Shown here in pieces: positions 34,807 through 46,000 of a stretch of DNA of 64,000 nucleotides (its first letter is position 1; the number at the start of each line of letters is the position of its first letter). Under the pieces are notes generated by a model. That model did not search any database, had not been told where the DNA came from, and saw only the letters and a list, made by a program, of their open reading frames with translations. Position numbers and translations under genes: made by a program. This DNA comes from Amanita rubescens (Eukaryota; Basidiomycota; Agaricomycetes; Agaricales; Amanitaceae), in the NCBI GenBank assembly GCA_015039365.1, contig WION01000060.1, positions 124,001 through 188,000 on the forward strand, given 5' to 3'.

Positions 34807-36452
34807 CTACAAATGCCTTCTATTGTACAAGTGCCATACGGTCTTGTTCTGTACACGTAGCAAGGCAGATCCAACCGTAGCAACACCCAAAGCAACACCT
34901 CCAAGGCAAAGGAATGCTGCCTGATAACGCGTACCAAAGCCAAGAAACATAAGGTTGAAGATGAGGCCGCCCAAAGTGCCCGCTGCGCCGACGATCCCCA
35001 TGACTTTGCCGTTATTGACGGGGTCGATGAATGGGACGATACCAAATGTTAAGCCGCACACGGCCTGGACGAAGAAACTGAAAAATACCATCAATACGAT
35101 GGATGTTGACAACGACACCAGGCCGACGCTGAAGCCGATCAAGAATACACCTTCGAGTATCATTCCCATCAATAGCGCGAGAATGCGGCCTGGGATATGG
35201 AATCGGTGTGCCATGAAATCGGAGAAAAGTCCGCCGCTAAGGCGTGAGCAAATGTTCAAAAGGCCGAAGATGGATCCAATGTAGGCTGCTTTGGAAGGAT
35301 TTAGTTTGAACTCCTTTTCGTATGCGCGACCAATAATGTTGTCGATGGCAAGCTCGACACCGAAAGAACAGGCATACGTGCACGCCGTTATCAGCACCGC
35401 GGGCTTCAGGAGCACTTTAAAGAAGTTATTGAAGGCGGATAATGTTGATTCGTTGCGTCTAACATCCGCAATGAACGATTCGGCGTCGGCTGCGACGACC
35501 TTCGTCGTCACTCCATCACCATCGTCCCGATCATCAGCCTTGTTGACGCCAATCTCGGCAGATGTTCCTTTGTCTGTCTTGCTCTTTCCCTTCTCTAGTG
35601 AAGGAAGTTCGTCTACAACTTCGTCCGAAGTAGGTTCATCCGGCGCAAGCCAATCACCATGTGGTGTATCTGTGGAAAACAAAAGTGTAGCGATGGCGAC
35701 CAGGATACATAGACAAGCAGGGATGACGAAGACAACACGCCATGCTTTTTTCGCCGGCAGATGGTGTCTTATACCACCATAGATGGCGGGCATCACGAGA
35801 TACGTAACGCCGGCGCCCATGTTGCCCCAACCGCCTGCTATGGCATTTGCTGTGCCAACGACTGAAGGAGAGAACATTTGTGTCATCCAGAGCTGGCAAG
35901 GGACGAACGTCGCCCCCAGAATGCCAATGAAAAACCTGATTGCGAGATTGAAATTCCAACCTAGAGGGTCAAAATAAGGAGCACGAACCGTAAGACAATC
36001 AGGCCATGAGCGTTCTTCAAAAGACCCGTCAAGGCGCAGGGGATCGAACCGGCCAAGAGCAGTGCGGCGATTACACGACGAGGGCCAAAGCGCTCGCAAA
36101 ACGGGCCAACGACGCAACGAGCAACTATGCGATCGCCATGAGCTCTGCGCGCACGAATAGCTGGGAAGCGGATGATAGCTTACCGATAGTTGCAGTCACG
36201 GCGGCGACATTCGAGTCGTAAATTTGACTTGCTGATATGCCAAGGTCTTTCGCGATGTAGGATATCAACGGAGGTATCGAGTACCACGAGAAAAATGCCG
36301 TCATGAACGAGAACCATGCCTATAATTTATTGAACATGTCACGTTCCTGGCAAGCACACCGCAAATACCATGTGCAGCGCTCTCATGTGAGGCTTTTTGA
36401 GCGAGTAAAGGCAGAAGTTGGTCGCCTTTCCCTGCTGGTCAACGTGAATCTT
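34807..36452 (-). CDS. Second nitrate transporter, NNP/NRT2 family (5' exon unresolved)
   Basis: Close tandem paralogue of the gene at 31308 with the same intron positions. Supported exons run from KIHVDQQGKATNFCLYSL (upper border 36452) through V-G-P-F-C-E-R-F-G-P-R-R, FFIGILGATFVPCQLWMTQM, the nitrate signature A-G-G-W-G-N-M-G-A-G and G-A-A-G-T-L-G-G-L-I-F-N, to a stop at 34807. Transport role as for its neighbour. The cytoplasmic loop is longer and differs in sequence from the first gene, which is the main divergence. The short first exon should lie at about 36530-36590, where a frame ends N-G-R-D-P-E-S-N-M before a GTGTGG donor. I find no convincing start codon there, so the 5' end is either in a further exon or damaged. 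The rest is intact. Confidence 0.85.
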
Positions 36453-36599
36453 CTTGGCAAAGAATTGCATGATGGCACGAATGCTTTGACACCAGTCAAG
36501 GTAGACTTATGTACAGCGAGAAGCTCTACGCCACACCATGTTGCTCTCAGGGTCGCGGCCATTAAGGGGAAACCCGTTCTGATGGCGGAATAGGAGTGC

Positions 36600-37715
36600 A
36601 GATAACGGCGTCTTTATTTGGTACGATTGTATCGAGCCGACCCTGGCATTCAATTCTGCCAATAACTGAACTCGCATCATTCATTCCTTGTTCGGTGTCA
36701 TGACTCGTTGTGGTGCTACCAGATGCATGGGCCCCTTCAGGATTCCAATTATATGACTTGTAAGTATACATACCGAACATCACGGAAAACCGTAAACTGG
36801 GCTACAAATACCGTTCTACAGGCCCGTCGGATTGGGTATTTCGTCCTCTCCGGAAGTTCTTTGTTCGCTCCACGTAGACGGAGGAACAACGTGGTTTTCT
36901 CAGGTCCAGGCCTTTTTCGTTCAAACTTTCCAAGGTCTTTCACGACCAGGATATCAATGAAGACAATGTGAACAATACCGGTAATTGATGGGAGACGCAA
37001 GAACACTTTGGGATGCCGTAAATGTCGCGTGTGGCGCTGCCATACAAGGATTAGCGAAGATCGGCGGAAGTCGGTCACCTTTCAGCTTAATGGCCACAGA
37101 CGGACTTGGTCTAGTGACACCGCACGACAGCTCTCTGGGCTGAGACCGTTAAGTAGAGTTAGAGGCGCATCAAGTTGTGGCAAGGCGCTGATATGGAGGC
37201 ATTATCGGACTAGGGAGGCCAAAATGTGGTGCGATAAGAGTTTCAAACACACACATAAAAATAGCGCTATCGTATCGTCCGTTTATTTCCACCGCCACTC
37301 GCCATTTCCTTATCTCTGTCTTGGTGCCTATTGATCATCGGTTTCCAAACTAGCGGAAGCCCTTGACGATGATCTGTACAAGCCAAATCTTATAGACCTG
37401 TCTAGATGGGCCATTTTTACTCGCTCTCATAAACGGGACTATGCACAAGAACGAATGGGCGGGTCGGCTCAGGGCTGAGGCCGAGGCATGGGTTTTTTTC
37501 TTCTTGGCGTTCCGATTCGATTCCACATGACACGACATCAACATAGAAGACGCTCTTACCTGAACTCGCGGCACAGTTTTATCCCGGAACGATCTTGCCC
37601 CAGAGATAGCCGTTTGACTAAACCCATTCAACCAGCTATTCCCAAAAATTCAATATCAAAAGTCGTCCTTCCCAACGATTTCTAATTTTGAGGCCCCTCT
37701 GCTAGCAATTCTGGC
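36600..37715. promoter_or_regulatory. Intergenic region between transporter 2 and nitrate reductase (divergent promoters)
   Basis: The two genes are transcribed away from each other across about 1.1 kb. No gene is supported in it. In fungi such intervals usually bind a GATA-type nitrogen regulator and a nitrate-specific factor. I did not identify specific sites with confidence. Confidence 0.35.
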
Positions 37716-39507
37716 ATGACTTCAATGGCGGTTGACGAGGGACTTCATCGTTTCACAACTTTCACTGAACCCGTCACGCAGGTCGACCTTCGTGATGTTG
37801 GTACAGCTGACGGTCATGTAAAGCGAGATCCCTCTATGATTCGACTGACGGGAAAGCACCCCTTCAATGCAGGTGATTATTCTAGGCTTCAGAACGGAAC
37901 ACGTCAATTGAGTACGTTATTCATAGAACCGCCTCTGAGCGCACTTGAGAAGGGTGGCTTCATCACGCCCAACCAACTCCACTTTGTCCGTAACCATGGC
38001 CCGGTTCCAGACATTTTCTGGGGGGACCATAACATAGAGATAACTGGTCTTGTTAATCGACCTGTTACGCTCACGATGAATGATATCGTATCCCTTCCAT
38101 CAACTACCATCCCCGTAACGCTTGCTTGTGCAGGCAACCGTAGGAAAGAGCAGAACATGCATAAACAATCCAGTGGCTTTGCATGGTATGATTTTTCGAG
38201 ACGATAGCTGGCTTCTTTAATATTGAATATTCCAGGGGATCTGCAGCCGCAGGGACAGCATGCTGGACTGGCGTATTCCTCCGGGATGTGATTAACAGCT
38301 ATGCCGGGGGTCTGAAGGACGATTGCAAATTTATATGCTTCGAAGGGCGCGATAAAACAGCAAAGGTTAGTGTAAAATCTCCCCTTCATTCTCCGCCTTT
38401 ATATCCGTCCCAATATTCTCTTCTCACTCTCAATCATGTTTTTTTGCGCGTAGGGGGCATACGGTACATCGTTGGCGGCCAGCCTTGTCATGTCTGATAA
38501 CCGTGACATACTATTGGCATACAAGATGAACGGCGAGCCCCTTCCTCCAGATCATGGGTATCCCATTCGTCTCCTTGTTCCTGGTTGTATAGGAGGCCGG
38601 AGTGTTAAATGGCTTGCTCGCATCGAAGCTAGTCAGACGGAGTCGACCAATCACTTCCATGAACACGACAACAAAGTCCTCCCGACGCAAGTGCGCTCCG
38701 CAGAACAGGCATCCGGTGAAGGGTGGTGGAAACGACCGGAATACGTTATCTATGATCTTAATGTGAACAGTGTCATTACGACCCCCGCACACGGCGAACA
38801 AATATCTGTCCATGATACAGTGGGGGTATACATAGCTAAGGGTTACGCATATACGGGTGGAAACAAGCGCATCCAGCGCGTGGAGGTCTCTCTCGACAGC
38901 GGAACGTCGTGGAGCCTCGCTTCCATTGAGCGGCACTCTGCCGAGGACCTTGCGAGCTCGTACGGCAAACTTTTAGGCCCTAGCTATTATAAGGAGTCGC
39001 GCAACTGGACCTGGGCGCGCTGGGAGCTCGAGATACAGCTCACTGATCTTGTTCGCGCAGAGGAACTAGTCGTCCGTGCTTGGGATAGCTCGCAGAACAC
39101 GCAGCCAGAACACTTGACTTGGAACTTGATGGGAATGATGAATAACTGTTGGTTCAAAGTCAAGCTTTCTCGTGACGCGTTCACCCTGTTTTTCGAGCAT
39201 CCTACGACCGTATCTTCGTCATCTGCTGGAGGCTGGATGGAGAAAAAGAAACTTGCCAATATCGCCGACCGCGACGCCGCAGAAAAGCCGAAGATAGACT
39301 TGCCAACATATACTCGGGTCGAAGTTGAGCGACACGCATCTGCGGACAGCTGTTGGATTATCTGCCATAGTCTCGTATATGACTGTACTCGCTTTCTCCA
39401 AGATCATCCCGGCGGTGCCCAAAGTATTCTACTCGCCGCCGGCACAGACTGCACAGATGACTTTGATTCCATCCATTCAGAGAAAGCTCACGCTATGCTC
39501 AAAGACT

Positions 39508-39890
39508 ATTTAATCGGCCAACTGGCTGGCTCGCTAGCAGGTAGCAAAGCCAAGGACTCTTTAATGGCATCGTCCAATAGTCTACCAGTTCAAGTCACTC
39601 CCGCGCCTCAGGCAATGCAAACAGTGCCTGCCGCCACCGCAGGGATGCCGTCCCCCGATCCAAAGCGATGGAAGAAGATGACGCTTAAGATAAAAGGTTA
39701 TTTAATTGGCCAACTGGGTGGCTCGCTAGCAGGTAGCAGCGCCAAGAACTCTTTAACGTTATCGTCCAATAGTCTATCAGTGCAAGTAACCCCCACTCCT
39801 CAGGCGACGCAAACAGCGCCTGCCACCGCAGGATTGCCGTTCTTGGATTCAAAGCTATGGAGGAAGATGACGCTTGAGAGCAAACAATTA
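39508..39890 (+). repeat. Internal tandem duplication in the nitrate reductase hinge (about 64 codons)
   Basis: Y-L-I-G-Q-L-A-G-S-L-A-G-S to K-R-W-K-K-M-T-L is followed at once by Y-L-I-G-Q-L-G-G-S-L-A-G-S to K-L-W-R-K-M-T-L. DNA units of about 190 bp share GGCTCGCTAGCAGGTAGC and TCGTCCAATAGTCTA. It lies between the cytochrome b5 and FAD domains and keeps the frame. Confidence 0.9.
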
Positions 39891-40112
39891 TTGTCCCCCA
39901 ATAACCGACTCTTCCGGTTCAAATTTGGCCCAAGTGAAACGTTTGGCCTGCCCGTGGGGAAACACGTTTACCTTAAGCTATTCCAAGAACAACTTCACAA
40001 AGACATGCCTGTCAAGTCCGTCATGCGCGCTTACACGCCGAGCAGATGGGGTCCCGGATACGTAGATTTCATCATTAAAATCTACTTTCCAGAGAACGGA
40101 CGATCAGGCGGA

Positions 40113-40116
40113 GCGT
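40113..40116. repeat. Target-site duplication GCGT, left copy
   Basis: GCGT lies just before the left LTR and again at 48604-48607 just after the right LTR. Confidence 0.85.
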
Positions 40117-40603
40117 TGTAACGAGCCGGTTCCGGCTACGTTGGAACCGAACACCGAAGCGCACCGCATTCCGATTCTCGGCATCACATCACGCATCACG
40201 GAAGCTTCCGAAGTCAAACCTTCGCGCCAACGACCTTCGGCCACATTCCGACAGGGCCATTCCCGCAACTTGAGCGATATTCGAACGCAACGGGGCACCT
40301 AGACGCGCACGGACCAACGGACTCGGAGGAAGGTTCGTCGCAGGTAAGCCTCATGTCCTCGTAGTATATATACGGCATTGTCTGTAGTAGTTGGACATCG
40401 AATATACAGCCGGTCTCACTTCCGCTCTCTTTCTCGTTCCCTTGCGTCCGATTTCCGTTCTCCTTCTCGCTCGGTGACTCGGTCACCGTTCCGTTCCTTC
40501 TCCTTCGCTCTCGGCACTCTATCGCACTTAAGCACATCGGTCAGACCTCCGTAGCCCCTTTGGCCGAACACTGTTCCACGTCGGCCTTCTCTTCATTGTT
40601 TCA
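40117..40603 (+). repeat. 5' LTR
   Basis: 487 bp, TG...CA ends, with a GTATATATAC TATA-like box near 40363. Identical to the 3' LTR except for one base. Confidence 0.95.
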
Positions 40604-40605
40604 AC

Positions 40606-40623
40606 TGGAGCCCACCGCGAGGG
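40606..40623 (+). other. Candidate tRNA primer-binding site
   Basis: TGGAGCCCACCGCGAGGG starts with the TGG complementary to a tRNA CCA end and sits 2 bp after the 5' LTR. The matching tRNA was not identified. Confidence 0.45.
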
Positions 40624-41264
40624 GCTCTTAGGTCTGTGCCCCAGCCATTCGTCCTCACCGTCCTGCAGCGCAGAAGGCATCGGAAAAGTTTCCATCTCAG
40701 TTAGGTCCACGCCGAGCTAGGCCCGCCGAACCTCAGCCAGGACCATCCAGCCGACCACACGTTCCTTGGTCTTCTCGGAAGCCGACTACTCCTCAGCCTC
40801 CACCCCCTGCTCCTAAACAGCCTCAACCCGAACCACCGACAGATCCTCCGTCATCCGATCTCTCTACTAGTTCAGCCGACGAAGACTTGCACCTTCCGGG
40901 AACATTTCCCCTACCGATCAGAGATCCAACACCTGCCGACCTTTCCTCGTTTCTAGACCTATCCGCACTCCTTGCACCGCAGTCTCCTTCACTTCTTGGC
41001 ACCTCGACTCCGAAATCACTTCAACCGGCTCATTCACAGCACGTGCCCACTGCTTTTAGTCTATTTCCGAACTTGCCACCGCTCTCGCCCTTGACACCGA
41101 TACCTGATCCGCTTACCCCTGAGCCAACCCGTCCTGCCTCACCGCGTCCTGCCTCACCTCGTCCTGCCTCACCTCGTCCTGCATCCCGTCCTACCTCGCC
41201 TACCCCTACACCGCCTCCGCCTACACCATCTCGTTCTCCCTCACCTCCTCCTACCAAAAGCAAC

Positions 41265-43058
41265 ATGGCTACCCCGACCCGTATGCCTATCCGGACTAGC
41301 AAAGAGGCGCCCCGTTTTCAGGGTGCCGCAAGCGGTCTTGAACGCTACCTCGAGGACATCGAGATGACTTGCGAAGACCGAGAACGCTCCGGAGACGCCG
41401 AGCTTGTTAAATGGGCGATCTATTACACAGACGAGAAATCCTCCGAAACTTGGACAGCCACCAGGGACGCGCTAGCGGAACCAAAAGCTTGGGACGACTT
41501 TAAGAAAGCGATCCGCGAGATCTACCCCGAGGCACAGCCCGATCGACGCCACACCATTGCAGCATTGCGTACCATCACCGATCGCTACTCATCCCAGACC
41601 ATTACCTCCGAGACTACTCTAGCCGAATACCACAGGGAGTTCTCCGGCACTGCTCAGTACCTCATAACTAAACACCGCATGACCGGCCGCGAGGCAAGCA
41701 TCATGTACATGTCAGCCTTCGCTTCTGACATCAGACCCGATATTACTACTCGGCTCACGATCAAGTGCCCGGACGTCAGACCCGACGACGGCTACGATCT
41801 AAAGGAAATGAACAGCGCCGCACAATTCGTTATCAGCTCCAGACCTGCGATAGCACTCCTTGCAGCTACCACGCCTCCCACGCCTGCACCCGCGCCTGCG
41901 CCAGTCGCCCCTTCCTATCCAACCGCCGCTCCGACCGCACAGGCAGCAGAAACTTTCGCCCAACGACTCTTCAACGGATGCGTTTTCTGTGGAGATTCAG
42001 AGCACCGAACTCCTTGGTGCCGAGTCAGGGACGAATACGTCAGACAAGGCAAGATCAGGCTAGTTGATGGCCGCATACAGCTCCTGAATGGCGAGGAACC
42101 GAATATGGATAAATACCGAATGCACGGACGATGGTTCAAAGAACGTGTTGATAAATGGCTTCAGGACAATCCACAGCCGAACACGCCGCAGCCACGCGTA
42201 GCCTCCGCCAACCTGCTGGAGATCTCCGATCACGCCGAAACATTCGCAGCCGAACAAAAGAAAAACTCTACCGCTATGCCCCGATCCAAGCAGACCCCCG
42301 CTCCGCCACAGCCCATGACACCGCCCGTCGCTTCCACGTCCAAAGGAAAAGAAAAAGATACTCCCGCTTTCAAGTTTCGCTCGCCGATCGATGACACGAC
42401 CGCCGCCCAGCGAATCATAGACCATCTTCTCAGCCTACCCGTGACCCTAGCCGCTAAGGACCTCATTGCAATATCCCCGGCCGTCCAAAAAGACTTACGT
42501 CAATTGGTTACCGCCAAACGCGTTGAATCCGCATCTAGCAATGAGGTCTCCGCCACTGAAACCGAGCCCCCGGAAGACGATCCGATCGATGTTCTCATGG
42601 CCACTACTAAGCCTATCGAGACCCTCCGAGTCGTAGACGGTACTTTCAGCGGATCCGTCAAATGCGAATGCGTCGTCGACAACAGCTCTCAGATTATCGT
42701 CATCAGAAAGGACAAATGGGAACGCACAGGCTCCGGCTACTCCGCTTCTAGGCGCATCATGATGGAAACCGCTAACGGCACATCGAACTGGACCCTTGGC
42801 ATCACCGAAAACCTCACCCTGACTATCGGCGGATTACCGGTCCAAGTCCAAGCATACATCGTGGAAGACGCACCTTACGAAGTTTTACTCGGCCGCCCAT
42901 TCTTCACCCTGCTCTCCGCCGTCACCCGCGACTACCCCAATGGCAACCAGGACATCACGATCACCTGCCCCGAATCTAAAACCTCCGCCGTCCTTGTCAC
43001 ACGCCCGAGATCGTCCCGCAGCACATGCGGAGCACATACCGTCAAAACGGGTTTTTAA
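41265..43058 (+). CDS. Gag with C-terminal aspartic protease (LTR retrotransposon ORF1)
   Basis: Starts at the first in-frame ATG (M-A-T-P-T-R-M-P); 597 residues. The frame is open upstream from 40632 but has no ATG there, and encodes a Pro/Ser-rich stretch with repeated S-P-R-P-A. A retrotransposon gag-like capsid region (F-Q-G-A-A-S-G-L-E-R-Y-L-E-D, W-D-D-F-K-K-A-I) is followed by a CCHC zinc knuckle C-V-F-C-G-D-S-E-H-R-T-P-W-C at about residue 239. Near the end is an aspartic-protease-like domain (C-V-V-D-N-S-S-Q-I-I-V-I; V-L-L-G-R-P-F-F). The usual D-(S/T)-G is D-N-S here, a change seen in some fungal elements. It ends in TAA directly after a slippery heptamer. Confidence 0.85.
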   Translation: MATPTRMPIRTSKEAPRFQGAASGLERYLEDIEMTCEDRERSGDAELVKWAIYYTDEKSSETWTATRDALAEPKAWDDFKKAIREIYPEAQPDRRHTIAALRTITDRYSSQTITSETTLAEYHREFSGTAQYLITKHRMTGREASIMYMSAFASDIRPDITTRLTIKCPDVRPDDGYDLKEMNSAAQFVISSRPAIALLAATTPPTPAPAPAPVAPSYPTAAPTAQAAETFAQRLFNGCVFCGDSEHRTPWCRVRDEYVRQGKIRLVDGRIQLLNGEEPNMDKYRMHGRWFKERVDKWLQDNPQPNTPQPRVASANLLEISDHAETFAAEQKKNSTAMPRSKQTPAPPQPMTPPVASTSKGKEKDTPAFKFRSPIDDTTAAQRIIDHLLSLPVTLAAKDLIAISPAVQKDLRQLVTAKRVESASSNEVSATETEPPEDDPIDVLMATTKPIETLRVVDGTFSGSVKCECVVDNSSQIIVIRKDKWERTGSGYSASRRIMMETANGTSNWTLGITENLTLTIGGLPVQVQAYIVEDAPYEVLLGRPFFTLLSAVTRDYPNGNQDITITCPESKTSAVLVTRPRSSRSTCGAHTVKTGF

Positions 43059-46000
43059 TTGTCGATGAATCGCCCACACGGAGACGAGACGCTCGGAATC
43101 CGCAGTCGCCCACCAAACATGTCAATAATGAAGAACTGCCAAACGTACATACAACTACGCCGCACATACACGATATCACACCTACAACCATCTTTAATCA
43201 ACCGACGATCGCTAATTCCGCTGACCCCGATGCCACTACACCAACGCCCGAAACTACCGACGCGCCGACCGTTTACACAGTTGGAAAGGGAGACAACCCA
43301 TACCACTTGTCGGAGGAGCATTTCTTGGACATGTTGACCGCGCCCAGAATGATCGGTAATATACTCTTACCTTACAACGGACATATCAGTACTACAGAGC
43401 TCGAATTTAATTTTGTCCCCGCCGCCGAAACACTAGCATATAAGAAAGTCGCCAACCGAATTAAGCCAGTCGCTACCACGCTACCCGAGAAATTCCGAAT
43501 TATCCGCCGCATACCATCCGATCCCCTCGCCGATCTCCCTACCCTTCCGACACAGCCACCGGACTTTACCCCAGGAACCCGATACACCGAAGAACGAATG
43601 CAGGCACAAAATATCAACCCCACTGGATTCTTAACCGCCGAAGAAGAAAAGCTCATCCACCATCTGATCCGCATACACGAAGAAGGCTTCGCATGGACCG
43701 AAGCAGAGAAAGGGAAGTTCTCCGACGACTACTTCGACCCCGTGGTGATTCCGACCATTGAACACGTGCCCTGGACGCTAAAGAACATGCCGATTCCGCC
43801 TGGCAAATACAACGAGATCGTACGCATCATCAAAGACAAAATCGCTTCCGGAGTCTACGAGCCGTCCAGCTCATCCTATCGGTCCCGCTGGTTCTGCGTT
43901 TACAAGAAAGACGGGAAATCATTGCGCATCGTCCACGACCTACAGCCGCTTAACGCCGTCACTATCAAAGACTCTGGACAGCCGCCGAACGTAGAACTAC
44001 TCGCCGAGTCATTTGGTGGGTACTCATGTTACGCTACCTTTGATCTATTCGTCGGTTTTGACCAGCGCCGCCTTGCCACCGAATCCCGAGACCTTACGAC
44101 CTTCCAAACGCCTCTCGGTACCTTCCGCCTCACGTCTATTCCGATGGGATACACCAACTCGATGCAGATCCAGCACGGCGACCTCACCTATATCCTTCAA
44201 GATGAAATTCCGCATGTCACCAAACCCTTCGTCGACGACTGCCCCTGTAAAGGACCGAAAACCCGCTACGAGCTCCCCGACGGAACCTTCGAGACCATCC
44301 CCGAAAATTCTGGCATCCGACGCTTCGTATGGGAACACATCCAGAACATTAACCGAGTTATCCAACGCGTCAAACACGCCGGCGGTACCTTTTCCGGAAA
44401 GAAGTCATTTTTCTGTATTCCAGAAGCTATCGTCGTCGGACACAAATGCACTTACGAAGGACGCCTTCCGGACGACTCACGAATCGAAAAGATCAGGAAC
44501 TGGCCTATCCCCGAATCTATCACCGAAGTTAGAGGTTTTCTAGGAACTATGGGCACCATCCGCATCTACGTCAAAGACTACGCCGAACACGCTCGCTCAC
44601 TCTCAGAACTCCTACGGAAGGGCGTCGAGTTCGAATTTATTGGTCACCATATCGCCGCCTTCGAGAACCTCAAGCTCATCGCTATCAATTGCAGCGCCAT
44701 CCGAGGCATCGACTACGAATCACTTCTCGAGGTTATCCTAGCCGTCGACTCATCCTGGTACGCTGTCGGATACTGGCTATCGCAGATCGGTCCCGACAAA
44801 AAGCGCTATCCGAACCGCTATGGATCTATTACCTTCAACGAGCGAGAACAACGATACTCCCAGGCCAAACTCGAGCTTTACGGACTCTTCCGCGCACTTA
44901 AGGCTACCCGGATATTCATCATCGGCGTCAAAAATCTTGTAGTCGAGGTGGACGCTAAGTATATTAAAGGAATGATCAATAACCCGGATATCCAGCCGAA
45001 TAACACGATTAACAGATGGATAGCAGGAATTCTCCTCTTCGACTTCAAACTTCGCCACGTCTCCGCAAAGAAGCACACTCCCGCCGACGGATTATCTAGG
45101 CGCCGAGCATCCGAAGAGGACGAGCCTCCAGACGACTCCGACCCGGACGACTGGATTGACGAAGCTAACGCATTCTGTATCGAGGCCGCCAACTGGACTT
45201 TCAAGCCGCACCTCACCGCCGCATGCTACGCCACCGGAACTGACGGCCCCGACATATTCTCCCGATCCGAAAAACAGCTAGCCCGAGACGCCGACATACT
45301 CAGGATTGAAGCCTACCTCAAGAACCCGCAACGGCCGCCCGACATGTCAGCCGATCGATTCCGACAATGGCTCAACAAGGCCAAGCGATTCTTTATTCAA
45401 GGCGACCGACTCTGGTACCGAGACGATCACCGCCGACACAAGCTCGTCATCCTCAACGACTCAAAGCGACTACAGATCATACAGGAAGCACACGATGACA
45501 CCGGACACAAAGGCATCTTCGCGACTCGCGCTCGTATCCGAGACCGTTTCTGGTGGTCCTCCCTTGACTACGACGTTAAGTGGTACGTCCGAACGTGTCA
45601 TAACTGCCAGATCCGAAACGCCCAACGCCTACACATTCCGCCGACTGTTCCAGAGCCCGGAGGTCTCTTCCGAATCGTACACATGGACACCATGAAGATG
45701 CCAGCATCCGGCGGATTTACCTACATCACGCAAGCAAGATGCTCTCTCTCCGCATGGCCCGAATACAAAATGCTCCGCTCCGAAAACGCAACAGCTATCG
45801 CCAAGTTCATATTCGAAGATATTCTCTGCCGCCACGGAGCCATAGAAGTCATTGTCACCGACAACGGAACGCCATATGTAGCTGCTCTAGAAGTCCTCCG
45901 CCACCGATACGGTATCAACCACATCCGAATATCCCCGTACAACTCACAGGCCAATGGCATCGTCGAACGCCGACATTTTGACGTCCGAGAATCTCTCATC

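Larger units (their letters stand above)
37716..40116 (+). pseudogene. niaD: Nitrate reductase, 5' part (split by an LTR retrotransposon)
   Basis: Assimilatory nitrate reductase reduces nitrate to nitrite in the cytosol using molybdopterin, cytochrome b5 haem and FAD. Exons: 37716-37872, 37927-38185, 38236-38365, 38454-40116. The molybdopterin domain has L-A-C-A-G-N-R-R-K-E-Q-N with the ligand Cys at residue 120. A dimerisation domain follows (EYVIYDLNVNSVITTP onward). The cytochrome b5 domain has D-H-P-G-G (HPGG at 500-503) and a second His in S-I-H-S-E-K-A. Then come a duplicated hinge and the start of the FAD domain with R-A-Y-T-P-S. The frame stops at the element inserted after base 40116. 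Exon lengths here (2,209 nt) plus the 539 nt after the element equal 916 codons exactly, so the host gene was intact until the insertion. A protein made from this part would lack most of FAD and all NAD(P)H binding. Confidence 0.92.

Noticed and set aside
41030..41302. Gly/Arg-repeat protein on the minus strand
   Set aside because: Mirror of the Pro/Ser-rich coding repeat of the retroelement ORF1.
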